Assembly (NCBI RefSeq): GCF_002934325.1
Contig: NZ_PTIV01000029.1
Location: forward strand, 1-43,098
DNA: 43,098 nucleotides
Direction of reading: 5' to 3'
From: Marinobacter persicus
GTDB lineage: Bacteria; Pseudomonadota; Gammaproteobacteria; Pseudomonadales; Oleiphilaceae
Shown: positions 35,399-43,098 of the stretch, one piece after another
How positions within the stretch are numbered: the stretch's first letter is position 1
How the letters are laid out: every line of letters begins with the position of its first letter
Made by a program: the position numbers and the translations under genes
Notes under the pieces: model-generated
What the model was told of the DNA's origin: nothing
The model's input: the letters and a program-made list of their open reading frames with translations, nothing else
The model's database searches: none

Positions 35399-36988
35399 TT
35401 AGAGCTCGCCACGCTGCAACAGCAGCTTCCTCTCGTGAGAGAGGCCTTTCAGCAGCCCCCAGGTCATAACCAGCAGGATCGCCGTGAACGGGAGCCCTGC
35501 ACTGATGGCAACCGCCTGGATTGCGCCAAGGGCGTCTTCACCGCCACCGAAAATCAGCGCTGCGGCGATGGCGCCTTCCATAACCACCCAGAACACCCGC
35601 TGAGCGGTCGGGGCGTCGGTCTTGCCACCGGCGGTAATGCTGTCAATGACCAGCGAACCAGAGTCTGAAGAGGTCACGAAGAACACCAACACCAGGATAA
35701 TCCCCACGAAGGAAATAATGCCCGTCAGTGGCAGATGCTCGAACATCTGGAACGTCGCCAGAGACACTTCAGTCAGGCCATTTTCAGCCAGCGTCCCGAC
35801 ACCCTGCTGAATCTGCTCCAGGGCAGTACCACCAAAGCCACTCATCCACACAGAGGTAATCAAGGTCGGGATGATCAATACCGCAGTCACAAATTCACGG
35901 ACCGTACGGCCATTGGAAACCCGCGCGATAAACATACCTACGAACGGTGACCAGGAAATCCACCAGGCCCAGTAGAAGACAGTCCAGCCCTGGAACCAGG
36001 CTTCGTCTTCGCGACCAAACGGATTACTCAGCGGCACAACGTTCGCCACATAGGAAGAACCCGTTGTCCAGAGTGTTTCCAGAATCGTCATTGTCGGACC
36101 GGCAAAGATGATGAAGAACAGCAGCACGCCAGCGGTGGCCATGTTGATGTTACTCAACACCTTAACGCCGCCATCCAGACCGCGAAGCACGGAAACCAGA
36201 GCCACGGCAGAAACGCCGACAATGATGGCCATCTGAATGTTGGTGCCTGATCCAAGATCAAACAGGTAATCCAGGCCCGATGCCGCCTGCTGCGCGCCGA
36301 AGCCCAGAGACGTTGCCAGACCAAAAATGGTCGCAACTACCGCCAGCACATCGATGATGTGGCCAGGCCAGCCCCAGACTTTGTCCTTCAGGAGCGGGAA
36401 AAAGGCCGAACGGATGGTCAGTGGCATGTTCTTGTTGAACGCAAAGAACGCAAGAGACAATGCCACAATCGAGTAGATCGCCCAGGGATGCAGACCCCAG
36501 TGGTACATGGTCGCCCCCATGGCAAGGTCCTGCGCTGCCGGGGAGTTTGGTGCCACATTAAATGGGGTTTCGTACCAGCCTGTGTAATAGGCGACAGGTT
36601 CTGCGACGGCCCAGAACATCAAGCCAATGCCCATGCCTGCTGCGAACAGCATGGCAAACCAGGACATCGTTGAAAACTCAGGCTTCGCATCTTGCCCGCC
36701 AAGGCGGATCTTACCCACTGGCAAGAAGATCAGCGCGAGACTGACGATCACAAAGATGTTCGCACTGAGCAGGAAAAACCAGTCAAAGCTGGCAATAATG
36801 TCCCACTTCGCGCCATCCAACATTTCTTTGGACTGAGCCGGGAACATCAGGGTGCCGACAACAAACAGCACCACAATAATGGCAGACACTGGGAAAACCC
36901 AGTTGTGGAGATCCAGGCCAAACGGATTAATATTATCCTGGCCTGCGACGTAATCCGTCTGATATTCGTCTTTCACTACCTCGCCCAC
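35399..36988 (-). CDS. BCCT-family osmolyte transporter
   Basis: A 529-residue inner membrane carrier with twelve predicted helices, importing betaine, choline, carnitine or a similar quaternary amine. Signatures are AAGMGIGLMFW (the Met-Gly-Ile-Gly unwound segment of sodium-coupled BetP) and the tryptophan-rich FYWAWWISWSPFVGMF. I choose the GTG at 36988 because AGGAGG stands eight bases upstream; the ATG at 37072 would add 28 polar residues with no ribosome site. There is no long C-terminal osmosensing tail like that of BetP/BetT. It is convergent with the retropepsin/7TM/ATP-grasp operon and divergent from the glutamate-synthase-like gene. Substrate cannot be fixed from sequence. Confidence 0.92.
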   Translation of the reverse strand: MGEVVKDEYQTDYVAGQDNINPFGLDLHNWVFPVSAIIVVLFVVGTLMFPAQSKEMLDGAKWDIIASFDWFFLLSANIFVIVSLALIFLPVGKIRLGGQDAKPEFSTMSWFAMLFAAGMGIGLMFWAVAEPVAYYTGWYETPFNVAPNSPAAQDLAMGATMYHWGLHPWAIYSIVALSLAFFAFNKNMPLTIRSAFFPLLKDKVWGWPGHIIDVLAVVATIFGLATSLGFGAQQAASGLDYLFDLGSGTNIQMAIIVGVSAVALVSVLRGLDGGVKVLSNINMATAGVLLFFIIFAGPTMTILETLWTTGSSYVANVVPLSNPFGREDEAWFQGWTVFYWAWWISWSPFVGMFIARVSNGRTVREFVTAVLIIPTLITSVWMSGFGGTALEQIQQGVGTLAENGLTEVSLATFQMFEHLPLTGIISFVGIILVLVFFVTSSDSGSLVIDSITAGGKTDAPTAQRVFWVVMEGAIAAALIFGGGEDALGAIQAVAISAGLPFTAILLVMTWGLLKGLSHERKLLLQRGEL

Positions 36989-37119
36989 GTTATGAGCCTC
37001 CTGGTTTTGGTGTGATTTCTCTGCACATCTGAATATGAGTTCGGATTTCTTGTCGTTATGATTGGCATTCAAACGTTACAAGCGCGCAATGCTATTACTT
37101 TGATCTCAAAACATCAAAA

Positions 37120-37135
37120 AAACGAACAATCGTTT
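37120..37135. promoter_or_regulatory. Small palindrome in the divergent promoter region
   Basis: AAACGA (37120-37125), four bases and TCGTTT (37130-37135) form a 6-bp palindrome between the BCCT gene and the divergent FMN gene. It lies in an AT-rich 193-base intergenic region, so it could be an operator for a dimeric regulator, but chance cannot be excluded. I could not place convincing promoters for either gene. Confidence 0.3.
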
Positions 37136-37181
37136 AACATATTGAGCATAGCCAAATTCCGCCAGAAGCAAAGGAGTCTCC

Positions 37182-38825
37182 ATGGCGAAAACCACAACCT
37201 TCCCGCTACGCTACTCGGCCTACGCAATCAGCATAGCGGGCCTTGTGATTTCACTGCCGGTTACCATCTGGATGGATGCCGGCTATGTTTTCCCCCTGAT
37301 CTTCGCCATCCTGACAGCCATCGGCACCCGGGACCTTCTCCAGCGCCGCCACACCGTCAGCCGTAACTACCCCATCATGGCCAATTTCCGATACCTGTTT
37401 GAATCGGTTGGCCCTGAAATCCGTCAATATTTCATTCAGTCCGATACCGAAGAGCGTCCGTTTTCCCGAGAGCAGCGCGCTATCGTCTACCAGCGCGCTA
37501 AGGATGTTCTCGACAAAAGGCCTTTCGGCTCCCAGTTACACATGTACGAAGAGGGTTTCGAATGGATGAGTCATTCCATGGCTCCCACTGAAATTCCTGA
37601 CAGTGATTTCCGGATACTGATTGGCAAAAACTGCGAGAAACCCTACAACGCCAGCGTGTTCAATATTTCCGCCATGAGCTTCGGCTCGCTCTCCGCCAAC
37701 GCCATCCTGGCCCTGAATACCGGCGCGCGAAAAGGTGGCTTCTATCACGACACCGGCGAGGGATCGATTTCCCGTTACCATCGTAAACCGGGTGGTGACC
37801 TGGTCTGGGAAATCGGCTCCGGCTATTTCGGCTGCCGAAACCCCGACGGCACCTTCAGCGAAGAGAAATTCCAGAAAAACGCCACCCTGGATCAGGTGAA
37901 AATGATCGAGGTAAAACTCTCCCAGGGTGCCAAGCCCGGCCACGGCGGCATTCTGCCCGGCGCCAAGGTGAGCGAAGAAATCGCCGAGGCCCGTGGCGTT
38001 GAGCCTGGTGAAGACTGCATCTCGCCCGCCCACCACTCGGCCTTTTCAACACCGCTGGAGCTGATGGATTTTCTGGACCGGTTGCGACAACTTTCGGGCG
38101 GCAAGCCAGTGGGCTTTAAACTGGCAATCGGCCACCCATGGGAATGGTTTGCCCTGGTCAAAGCCATGCTGAAAACGGGCAAAAGGCCGGATTTCATTGT
38201 CGTGGATGGTGGCGAAGGCGGCACTGGCGCGGCGCCTCTGGAGTTCATCAACCGACTGGGCACGCCGATGACCGAAGCACTCCTGCTGGTCCACAACACG
38301 TTGGTGGCCACCAATTTGCGGGAAGACATCGCCATTGGCGCGGCAGGTAAGATCACCTCCGCGTTCAACATCGCCCGCACCCTGGCGCTGGGCGCGGACT
38401 GGTGCAACTCCGCCCGCGGCTACATGTTCTCCCTGGGCTGCATACAGGCACTGAACTGCCATACCGGGCGCTGCCCCAGCGGCGTGGCCACCCAGGACCC
38501 GCGCCGTGGCAGCAAGCTGGACGTGCCACTGAAAAGCGAGCGGGTCTATAATTTTCACAACAAGACCCTGGATGCCCTCAAGAACCTGCTTGAAGCCTCC
38601 GGGCTGAACCACCCCTCGGAACTGGGGCCGGAGAACATCATTCGCCGCGTCTCGAAGACCGAAGTCCACAGCTATCTGGACCTCTTCCCCTTCCTGGAGC
38701 CCGGCTCCCTGCTGGAAGGCCAGACCGGCGTGGCCCTCTACGACAAATACTGGCGCGAGGCAGATCCCCACAACTTCGAACCCCCGCGGTTCATACAGGA
38801 ATTACGTAAAACCAAGCTGCGCTGA
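37182..38825 (+). CDS. FMN-binding glutamate synthase family protein
   Basis: A 547-residue protein with two N-terminal membrane helices (about 11-30 and 33-52), facing the cytoplasm, then a domain like the FMN/synthase domain of GltB (about 130-520). The FMN-barrel motifs FNISAMSFGSLSANAI, PGHGGILPGAKV and VVDGGEGGTGAAP are clear. Cys420, Cys426 and Cys431 (CIQALNCHTGRC) match the 3Fe-4S motif of GltB. It lacks the glutaminase domain, so it is not complete glutamate synthase. Related proteins include archaeal-type glutamate synthase and N-methylglutamate synthase subunits. No partner subunits are adjacent. A role in amine or osmolyte metabolism with the divergent BCCT carrier is inference. 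Confidence 0.9.
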   Translation: MAKTTTFPLRYSAYAISIAGLVISLPVTIWMDAGYVFPLIFAILTAIGTRDLLQRRHTVSRNYPIMANFRYLFESVGPEIRQYFIQSDTEERPFSREQRAIVYQRAKDVLDKRPFGSQLHMYEEGFEWMSHSMAPTEIPDSDFRILIGKNCEKPYNASVFNISAMSFGSLSANAILALNTGARKGGFYHDTGEGSISRYHRKPGGDLVWEIGSGYFGCRNPDGTFSEEKFQKNATLDQVKMIEVKLSQGAKPGHGGILPGAKVSEEIAEARGVEPGEDCISPAHHSAFSTPLELMDFLDRLRQLSGGKPVGFKLAIGHPWEWFALVKAMLKTGKRPDFIVVDGGEGGTGAAPLEFINRLGTPMTEALLLVHNTLVATNLREDIAIGAAGKITSAFNIARTLALGADWCNSARGYMFSLGCIQALNCHTGRCPSGVATQDPRRGSKLDVPLKSERVYNFHNKTLDALKNLLEASGLNHPSELGPENIIRRVSKTEVHSYLDLFPFLEPGSLLEGQTGVALYDKYWREADPHNFEPPRFIQELRKTKLR

Positions 38826-38935
38826 ACACCAACAAAAAGCTGCACAGGGATGTTTATTTTCGCCCAAAGCTAGTGTAGACTTCGCTCCCGCTAAGCCGCT
38901 GAAAGAAACCTCTTTTTCAGCGCTTGCGATGTTAA

Positions 38936-39012
38936 CGGGGCGTAGCGCAGCTTGGTAGCGCATCTGCATGGGGTGCAGAGGGTCGCAGGTTCAAATCCTG
39001 CCGTCCCGACCA
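38936..39012 (+). tRNA. tRNA-Pro (anticodon GGG)
   Basis: A 77-base cloverleaf with encoded CCA. The acceptor CGGGGCG pairs with CGTCCCG, with one G-U. The D-loop is typical (AGCGCAGCTTGGTAGCGC), the anticodon loop is ATGGGGT and the T-arm is GCAGGTTCAAATCCTGC. A good intrinsic terminator follows. Confidence 0.97.
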
Positions 39013-39026
39013 ATCAGAAATACGAG

Positions 39027-39058
39027 AAAGGCCAATCCTTCGGGATTGGCCTTTTTTG
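39027..39058 (+). terminator. Intrinsic terminator of tRNA-Pro
   Basis: A 12-bp stem (AAAGGCCAATCC with GGATTGGCCTTT) closed by a UUCG tetraloop and followed by Ts, 14 bases past the tRNA end. Confidence 0.95.
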
Positions 39059-39133
39059 TTTCCAGAAAACCAGTAGACAGAATGCAACGTACAAGGTGAT
39101 GAACAAACCAGCCAAGCCCTGAGAGACATCTCT

Positions 39134-40435
39134 ATGTTCATGACCGAGAAAAAGAAACAGGAAATTGCCGACTGCCAGGACCGAGCCCGTGAGAGCGAGG
39201 CCGTTACCAGGGCCATCCACAGTTCAGTGGCAACCATCGAGTTCACGCCCGACGGCTTCATTCTCGATGCAAACAACCTGTTTCTTGATGTGGTGGGTTA
39301 CGCGCGGGACGAGGTGCAGGGACAGCACCACCGCATTTTCTGCGACCAGGACACCGTCACTTCCCAAGCTTATCGCGACTTCTGGGATGCCCTGCGGGCA
39401 GGCCACTCCCAATCAGATACCTTTCCCCGTCGTGACAACCATGGAAGAAAGATATGGCTGGAAGCCACCTACATTCCGGTTAAAGATGACCAGGGCCAGG
39501 TTGAACGGATATTGAAAATTGCCAGCGATGTCACTCCCGAGCACGACCGTTTACGTGACCAGCGCGCAATGTTTACGGCCATCAACCGCTCCATGGCAAT
39601 CATCGAGTTTGAGCCGGATGGCACGATCATCACAGCCAACGACAACTTCCTCCAGACCATTGGTTATCGTCTTGATGACATTCGCGGCAAACACCACCGC
39701 ATTTTTTGTGATGACGACTTCTACCGGGAAAATCCGGATTTCTGGCAGCAGCTGTCCGCCGGCGAATATCAAAATGGGCACTTTCATCGTCGCCGGGCCG
39801 ATGGCTCTGACCTCTGGCTTGAAGCCAGCTATAACCCGGTTCTTAACGAGCGCGGCGAAGTGGAAAAAGTGGTGAAATTTGCCAGTGACATCACTGATCG
39901 GGTGGAAAAGGCCATTCAGACCCAGGACGCCGCCGCCGTGGCATCGTCCACAGCCAGCCAGACCGTCAGCATCATCGGCCGAGCTGAGCAGGCCTTGCAG
40001 CAATCGAAAGAAACCGCCGAAACCATTGAAACCGGCGTGAACAAGGCCAACAACATTATTGGCGAGCTGAACGAACGTTCCCAGAGCATCGAGAAAATGG
40101 TGGATACCATTTCCGGCGTGGCCGACCAAACCAACCTGCTGGCACTCAACGCAGCCATTGAGGCCGCCCGGGCCGGCGAACACGGCAGAGGGTTTGCCGT
40201 GGTTGCTGATGAGGTGCGTAAACTGGCGGCGAATACCAGCGAGGCCACCGACGAAATTGCCGAGGTGATTCACACCATTCTGGAACTGTCCGGGGGCGTG
40301 GAAAAGCAGATCACCGACGTTCTGGATGTCGCCGTGGAAGGCCGTCAGCAATCACGCGCCGCAGAAGGCGTGATTGCCGAGATCCGTGATGGCGCCAATG
40401 CGGTTCTTGAGGCAATTGAAAGGATAGGAAATTAG
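39134..40435 (+). CDS. Soluble methyl-accepting chemotaxis protein with tandem PAS domains
   Basis: A 433-residue receptor without membrane segments or periplasmic domain, so it senses cytoplasmic signals. Two PAS domains (about 25-140 and 145-260) are near copies: each has a ...EF-PDG-I--AN--FL--VGY core and the shared HHRIFC. The signalling domain (about 275-433) contains the hairpin tip [35 protein letters not shown] and is short, lacking extended methylation helices. No C-terminal CheR-binding pentapeptide is seen. The layout resembles Aer-like energy receptors with a repeated sensor. It sits alone after tRNA-Pro. Confidence 0.93.
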   Translation: MFMTEKKKQEIADCQDRARESEAVTRAIHSSVATIEFTPDGFILDANNLFLDVVGYARDEVQGQHHRIFCDQDTVTSQAYRDFWDALRAGHSQSDTFPRRDNHGRKIWLEATYIPVKDDQGQVERILKIASDVTPEHDRLRDQRAMFTAINRSMAIIEFEPDGTIITANDNFLQTIGYRLDDIRGKHHRIFCDDDFYRENPDFWQQLSAGEYQNGHFHRRRADGSDLWLEASYNPVLNERGEVEKVVKFASDITDRVEKAIQTQDAAAVASSTASQTVSIIGRAEQALQQSKETAETIETGVNKANNIIGELNERSQSIEKMVDTISGVADQTNLLALNAAIEAARAGEHGRGFAVVADEVRKLAANTSEATDEIAEVIHTILELSGGVEKQITDVLDVAVEGRQQSRAAEGVIAEIRDGANAVLEAIERIGN

Positions 40436-40447
40436 CGATACCGAAGT

Positions 40448-40870
40448 TTAATCAGTAGACCTGCGCCCCCGCTTTAGCTCTCGCCTGTCCTCGCCTTCAG
40501 CAACAGGATAAAGCTCGGTCTCTAGTGTATGGGCGCGCCGATCCCCCTCATCCGTACGCCGATCACCCTGGTGACTGTATCTACAATGACAGTCCTGAAC
40601 CTGGGTACATTCCTGCAGGGGTAATTTGGGCACATTGAGTTCACTGTCCAGAAAGAGCTTGCCTTGTAAGTCCCGTGCTGCCTGGCAGGCACTCTTTCCC
40701 GGAACGATTGTAGTGGCACTGAAGGCGGACTGGCCGTTACCGGCCCCTACTTGACCGACGCGTTTACGCGACTGTTTATCCCGGTTTTTCCTGTTACCCC
40801 CCTTGGGCTTCATCTTTAGCACCGCGAACACAATGACCGCAATAACACCCAGTGCCAGCAAGAACTTCAT
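40448..40870 (-). CDS. Small membrane-anchored Cys/His-containing hypothetical protein
   Basis: A 140-residue protein. I use the ATG at 40870, which has a GGGGGAG site and gives a clear N-terminal membrane helix (MKFLLALGVIAVIVFAVLK); the open frame to 41029 has no membrane or ribosome logic. A basic stretch follows (30-55), then a region with CQAARDLQGKLFLDSELNVP and a Cys/His motif ECTQVQDCHCRYSHQGDRR. The tail repeats a DRR-type pattern (HQGDRRTDEGDRR). The Cys/His group may bind a metal; no function is known to me. It ends 12 bases from the convergent chemoreceptor. Confidence 0.75.
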   Translation of the reverse strand: MKFLLALGVIAVIVFAVLKMKPKGGNRKNRDKQSRKRVGQVGAGNGQSAFSATTIVPGKSACQAARDLQGKLFLDSELNVPKLPLQECTQVQDCHCRYSHQGDRRTDEGDRRAHTLETELYPVAEGEDRRELKRGRRSTD

Positions 40871-41139
40871 ACAACTCCCCCTTTCCATTTTTGTTGGGCT
40901 GGTATTGTATTGATGACGACTTGGCCTCACTGAAGACACCCGATTCCGTGGCATCCTTACCCATAAATGTAGCTCAACAAGGCACGTTGTACCGAGCATG
41001 GTCATAACGGGATATCTGCGGAGTGGCAAGGAAGGCGATACGGGAGATGGCGGGGAGCCGGATAACTTGTCGGGTTAGAGAAGATATTTCGGTGGTCAGA
41101 TTTCATTCAACAGCTGGGGCATCAGCAGGGCCTGGTTTA

Positions 41140-41478
41140 CTAGAGATTCACGCCCACTTTGAGCAACACACGCAAATTATCGGCGTCCCAGCCTCTAGCC
41201 CCAAGCCGATCTTCAGCGGTAGCCTGGTAACGCGCCTCGCCCCCAAAAAAGACGGCACCGTGCCGAAATTGCACGCTTGCAACAGCCTGCCCTTCCTGAA
41301 GCGCATCATCGCGGGTGCGGGTTTCCAAACCCATAGCGCCAACGCCCGGCCCTGAGCCAGCGAAAGCAACGTCCGATTTCATGCCCTCTGCGGGCAGACC
41401 CCGCTCCTCAGCCACAACGCCCTGGGATGCACAAGCAACCACCAAAGCAAAAAGTGAAGCGCAGATCTGTTTTTTCAT
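41140..41478 (-). CDS. Small exported hypothetical protein
   Basis: A 112-residue protein with a Sec signal peptide (MKKQICASLFALVVACASQGVVA) and a mature part of about 88 residues. I choose the ATG at 41478 (AGGGG seven bases upstream); a GTG directly before it is also possible. The end RVLLKVGVNL alternates hydrophobic residues like a final beta strand of an outer membrane protein, but the protein is too short for a barrel alone. The ARYQATAEDRLGARGWDADN segment suggests a fragment of a porin-like fold. Function unknown. Confidence 0.65.
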   Translation of the reverse strand: MKKQICASLFALVVACASQGVVAEERGLPAEGMKSDVAFAGSGPGVGAMGLETRTRDDALQEGQAVASVQFRHGAVFFGGEARYQATAEDRLGARGWDADNLRVLLKVGVNL

Positions 41479-41617
41479 CACATGACCCCTGCGTGGAGTT
41501 TGATCGATATGGCAATGCTAACCATGAATTAATATCGAATCTGTGATGAGGTTAAATATTGAGCAAATCAGCCAGACTCAAGCGCCATCATTTCCGATAA
41601 CCATAAGAGGAGACACC

Positions 41618-41947
41618 ATGTCATACACCAGACAATACACACCAGAAACCCAGAGCCGTGATGAACTGGACCAGAACACGGGTCCAATGGTGATCGAATT
41701 CGGCACCAACTGGTGCGGGATCTGCCAGGGCGCGCAGGCGCACATCAAGACGGCAATGGACAATCACCCAGACATTCCGCATGTGAAGGTTGAGGATGGA
41801 AAAGGGCGCAGATTGGGGCGAACGTTTGGCGTTAAGCTTTGGCCGACTCTGATTTTCTTGAAGGATGGCAAAGAAATGGCACGGGTCGTCCGCCCGGAAA
41901 GAAGCAGCGAGATCGAAGATGCGATGGTCAAAATTCTCCAGGGGTGA
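41618..41947 (+). CDS. Thioredoxin-family protein with CGIC active site
   Basis: A 109-residue single thioredoxin domain, cytoplasmic, without signal peptide. The ATG at 41618 follows an AGAGGAG site. The redox motif is WCGIC (Cys33 and Cys36) rather than the classical WCGPC, which changes the redox potential. The cis-proline loop appears as LWPTLIFLKDG (about 77-87). It is probably a specialised thiol-disulfide reductase. It stands alone, divergent from the small exported protein gene. Confidence 0.88.
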   Translation: MSYTRQYTPETQSRDELDQNTGPMVIEFGTNWCGICQGAQAHIKTAMDNHPDIPHVKVEDGKGRRLGRTFGVKLWPTLIFLKDGKEMARVVRPERSSEIEDAMVKILQG

Positions 41948-41971
41948 CGCCAAGGTCAATAGCAGGCACCC

Positions 41972-42352
41972 TCAATTCCTTGCCCCGCACGGGGCTGCCG
42001 GCAGCCCGCTTGCTAAAGTTTGTTGCCAATCGGTAGCAACTTCCTGGGAGTTGAACATCCCATGTAAATTTCCACTGGGAACTGGCACCCACACTGTCGC
42101 CCTAGAGAACTCGCGACGACCGACAACAATTCGAATCTCTTTGCCGGTGTTTGCTTCCTTGAATGCCGCCAAACTCGTGGTACCGACCTCGGTCAACTTC
42201 ACGAAAACCGGCCAGCCAAGATCTGACGGCGCCCCAACTTCAGATTTTTCCACGTAGGATGAGCACAAATTAAATTCCGACTCAGCCTCAGCTAACCCAA
42301 GAGCAGGAAAAGCCAACACGGGAAAGATGATCCATTTCATCATTTCCGGCAT
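41972..42352 (-). CDS. Exported protein resembling the SecD P1 head domain
   Basis: A 126-residue protein with an N-terminal hydrophobic signal (KWIIFPVLAFPALGLAEA). The body VFVKLTEVGTTSLAAFKEANTGKEIRIVVG recalls the SecDF P1-head pattern of the form F-LT-EG---F---T--N-G--IAI-L-G, here without membrane helices. The ATG at 42352 has GGAGG eight bases upstream. Its first 13 bases overlap the end of the gene upstream, so the two are coupled. Stand-alone copies of this domain are seen as secreted accessory proteins of unknown role. Confidence 0.65.
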   Translation of the reverse strand: MPEMMKWIIFPVLAFPALGLAEAESEFNLCSSYVEKSEVGAPSDLGWPVFVKLTEVGTTSLAAFKEANTGKEIRIVVGRREFSRATVWVPVPSGNLHGMFNSQEVATDWQQTLASGLPAAPCGARN

Positions 42353-42963
42353 CGCTTTTCTCCTCCTGCGGATGGAGCGCCTTGTTGGATGCTACCTTCC
42401 TGAAGTCCATTGGTGTTCAGAATCCTGACGAGAGCGTCGATCTGAGCCAGCCGCACCTCGGTAAAATCTACTTGGTCGAGGCTGCCAAATGCCAGCTCCT
42501 TAGCCCAAGGAGGCATAGCATGAGATGCCTCTATAGACTCTTTTGCTTCATCAACGGCTTGGTCCGGCTCTACGGAAGCGCTAAGAAGCCCCACTTCCGA
42601 CAAGTGCCTCGCAATGACTGGACCGATAACGCTTTCACATTTGGCAATCACCTCTAGCAGGTAATAGCCGAGACCTTGATATATCTTAGATCCACCTCTA
42701 TTAGTTACTGAGGGTGGTGCAATGACTAATAGCAGATCGCCCTCAACGTGGGCAGCAGAAGTGATGTCATAGACGCGGTGTACTACGCTGTTACGAAGTT
42801 CCCGAACAAATGAGTAGTTAGCACTACCATCTGGATACTCCTCAAATACAAACTGCTCCTCAAGAAGTTTCTTGAATGCTTTTCGATGCGGGTATTCTTT
42901 CTCCAGCAACAGCTCAGTTGCCGAGACAAGATGAGCGAGGTACTCGGAGTAGTAAAGACGCAA
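42340..42963 (-). CDS. Possible HEPN-like domain protein, probably 5'-truncated
   Basis: A helical protein of 207 residues if the TTG at 42963 is used. The open frame continues upstream to a stop at 43009-43011 with no ATG or GTG, and the extra residues (PLTVEQTKA) read like genuine protein, so the real start may be lost at a junction near 43010. Residues about 65-74 (RELRNSVVHR) contain Arg-x4-His, the hallmark of HEPN ribonuclease-type domains. The composition looks less GC-rich than the rest of the window, hinting at acquisition. Neither partner nor function is known; a toxin or defence role is only a possibility. Confidence 0.5.
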   Translation of the reverse strand: MRLYYSEYLAHLVSATELLLEKEYPHRKAFKKLLEEQFVFEEYPDGSANYSFVRELRNSVVHRVYDITSAAHVEGDLLLVIAPPSVTNRGGSKIYQGLGYYLLEVIAKCESVIGPVIARHLSEVGLLSASVEPDQAVDEAKESIEASHAMPPWAKELAFGSLDQVDFTEVRLAQIDALVRILNTNGLQEGSIQQGAPSAGGEKRCRK

Positions 42964-43008
42964 CGCCTTCGTCTGTTCGACCGTAAGTGGGCAACGTAGA
43001 CTCGGGTT

Positions 43009-43098
43009 CTACCCCGTTTCCACGGACGGTTTTAAAACGGCTGATAACTTCTGATCCTGAGCGGCAACTCTACGTCGCATCCTGGGATTATGAAACCG
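43009..43098 (-). CDS. Open-ended partial ORF at the right edge
   Basis: The minus strand is open from the window edge to the TAG at 43009-43011 for 29 codons, ending HNPRMRRRVAAQDQKLSAV... in the same frame as the HEPN-like gene. The basic, polar end could be the C-terminus of another protein (for instance a recombinase or transposase) abutting the HEPN-like gene. I cannot identify it. Confidence 0.25.
   Translation of the reverse strand, partial: RFHNPRMRRRVAAQDQKLSAVLKPSVETG

Noticed and set aside
41992..42007. Perfect 16-base palindrome GGGCTGCCGGCAGCCC after the thioredoxin gene
   Set aside because: No loop-friendly spacing or U-tract, and it lies inside the coding end of the opposite gene; terminator function unsupported.

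Overview
The window reads as a single chromosome segment of a GC-rich gammaproteobacterium, most likely Marinobacter or a close relative. The basis is gene content and order: fleQ/fleS/fleR, lexA-sulA beside two small conserved genes, sodB next to a bifA-type gene as in Pseudomonas, fxsA before groESL, and several osmotic or marine-type functions. The species call is inference; no rRNA is present.

Layout. 1-3982: flagellar regulators on the minus strand (fliT-like gene, fleQ, then fleS-fleR behind a near-consensus sigma-54 site). fleR is cut off after its Walker A region at a junction near base 91. 4189-6114: two small conserved genes, then the SOS pair lexA-sulA with a LexA site. 6305-8737: a translationally coupled trio of amidoligase, class I amidotransferase/peptidase C26 and SIMPL-family secreted protein. 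8745-14272: tamA-tamB outer-membrane assembly genes. 14399-14647: tRNA-Val, tRNA-Asp, tRNA-Val with their own promoter and terminator. 14814-17675: a coiled-coil membrane protein and purE-purK, which are separated by a 29-bp perfect inverted-repeat element. 17761-23237: sodB, a BifA-type c-di-GMP phosphodiesterase, a LemA protein and a long M48 metallopeptidase. 23259-28082: a solitary gspD secretin, groES-groEL behind a clear sigma-32 promoter, and fxsA. 28195-31891: an alkyltransferase-like protein, class I fumarase and rmuC.

32070-35336 is the most intriguing part: an operon of a retropepsin-like lipoprotein, an inactive-transglutaminase/7TM membrane protein and a RimK-like ATP-grasp ligase. 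Together they look like a poorly understood envelope system that makes and/or cuts amide bonds. 35399-39012 holds a BCCT osmolyte transporter, a divergent FMN/Fe-S glutamate-synthase-like protein and tRNA-Pro. 39134-43098 is more accessory in character: a soluble double-PAS chemoreceptor, small unknown secreted or membrane proteins, a CGIC thioredoxin-like protein and a possible HEPN-domain gene whose 5' side meets unrelated sequence near the right edge.

How the genes fit together. Motility and c-di-GMP signalling recur (FleQ keeps the LFRS c-di-GMP motif, FleS/FleR, a BifA-type phosphodiesterase, a chemoreceptor). Envelope biogenesis and quality control form a second theme (TamAB, GspD, LemA-M48, the ligase clusters). 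Stress responses form a third (LexA/SulA, GroESL, SodB, Atl, RmuC, BCCT). Both window edges look like junctions with foreign or repeated sequence, so the window may be a contig bounded by repeats; that is inference.
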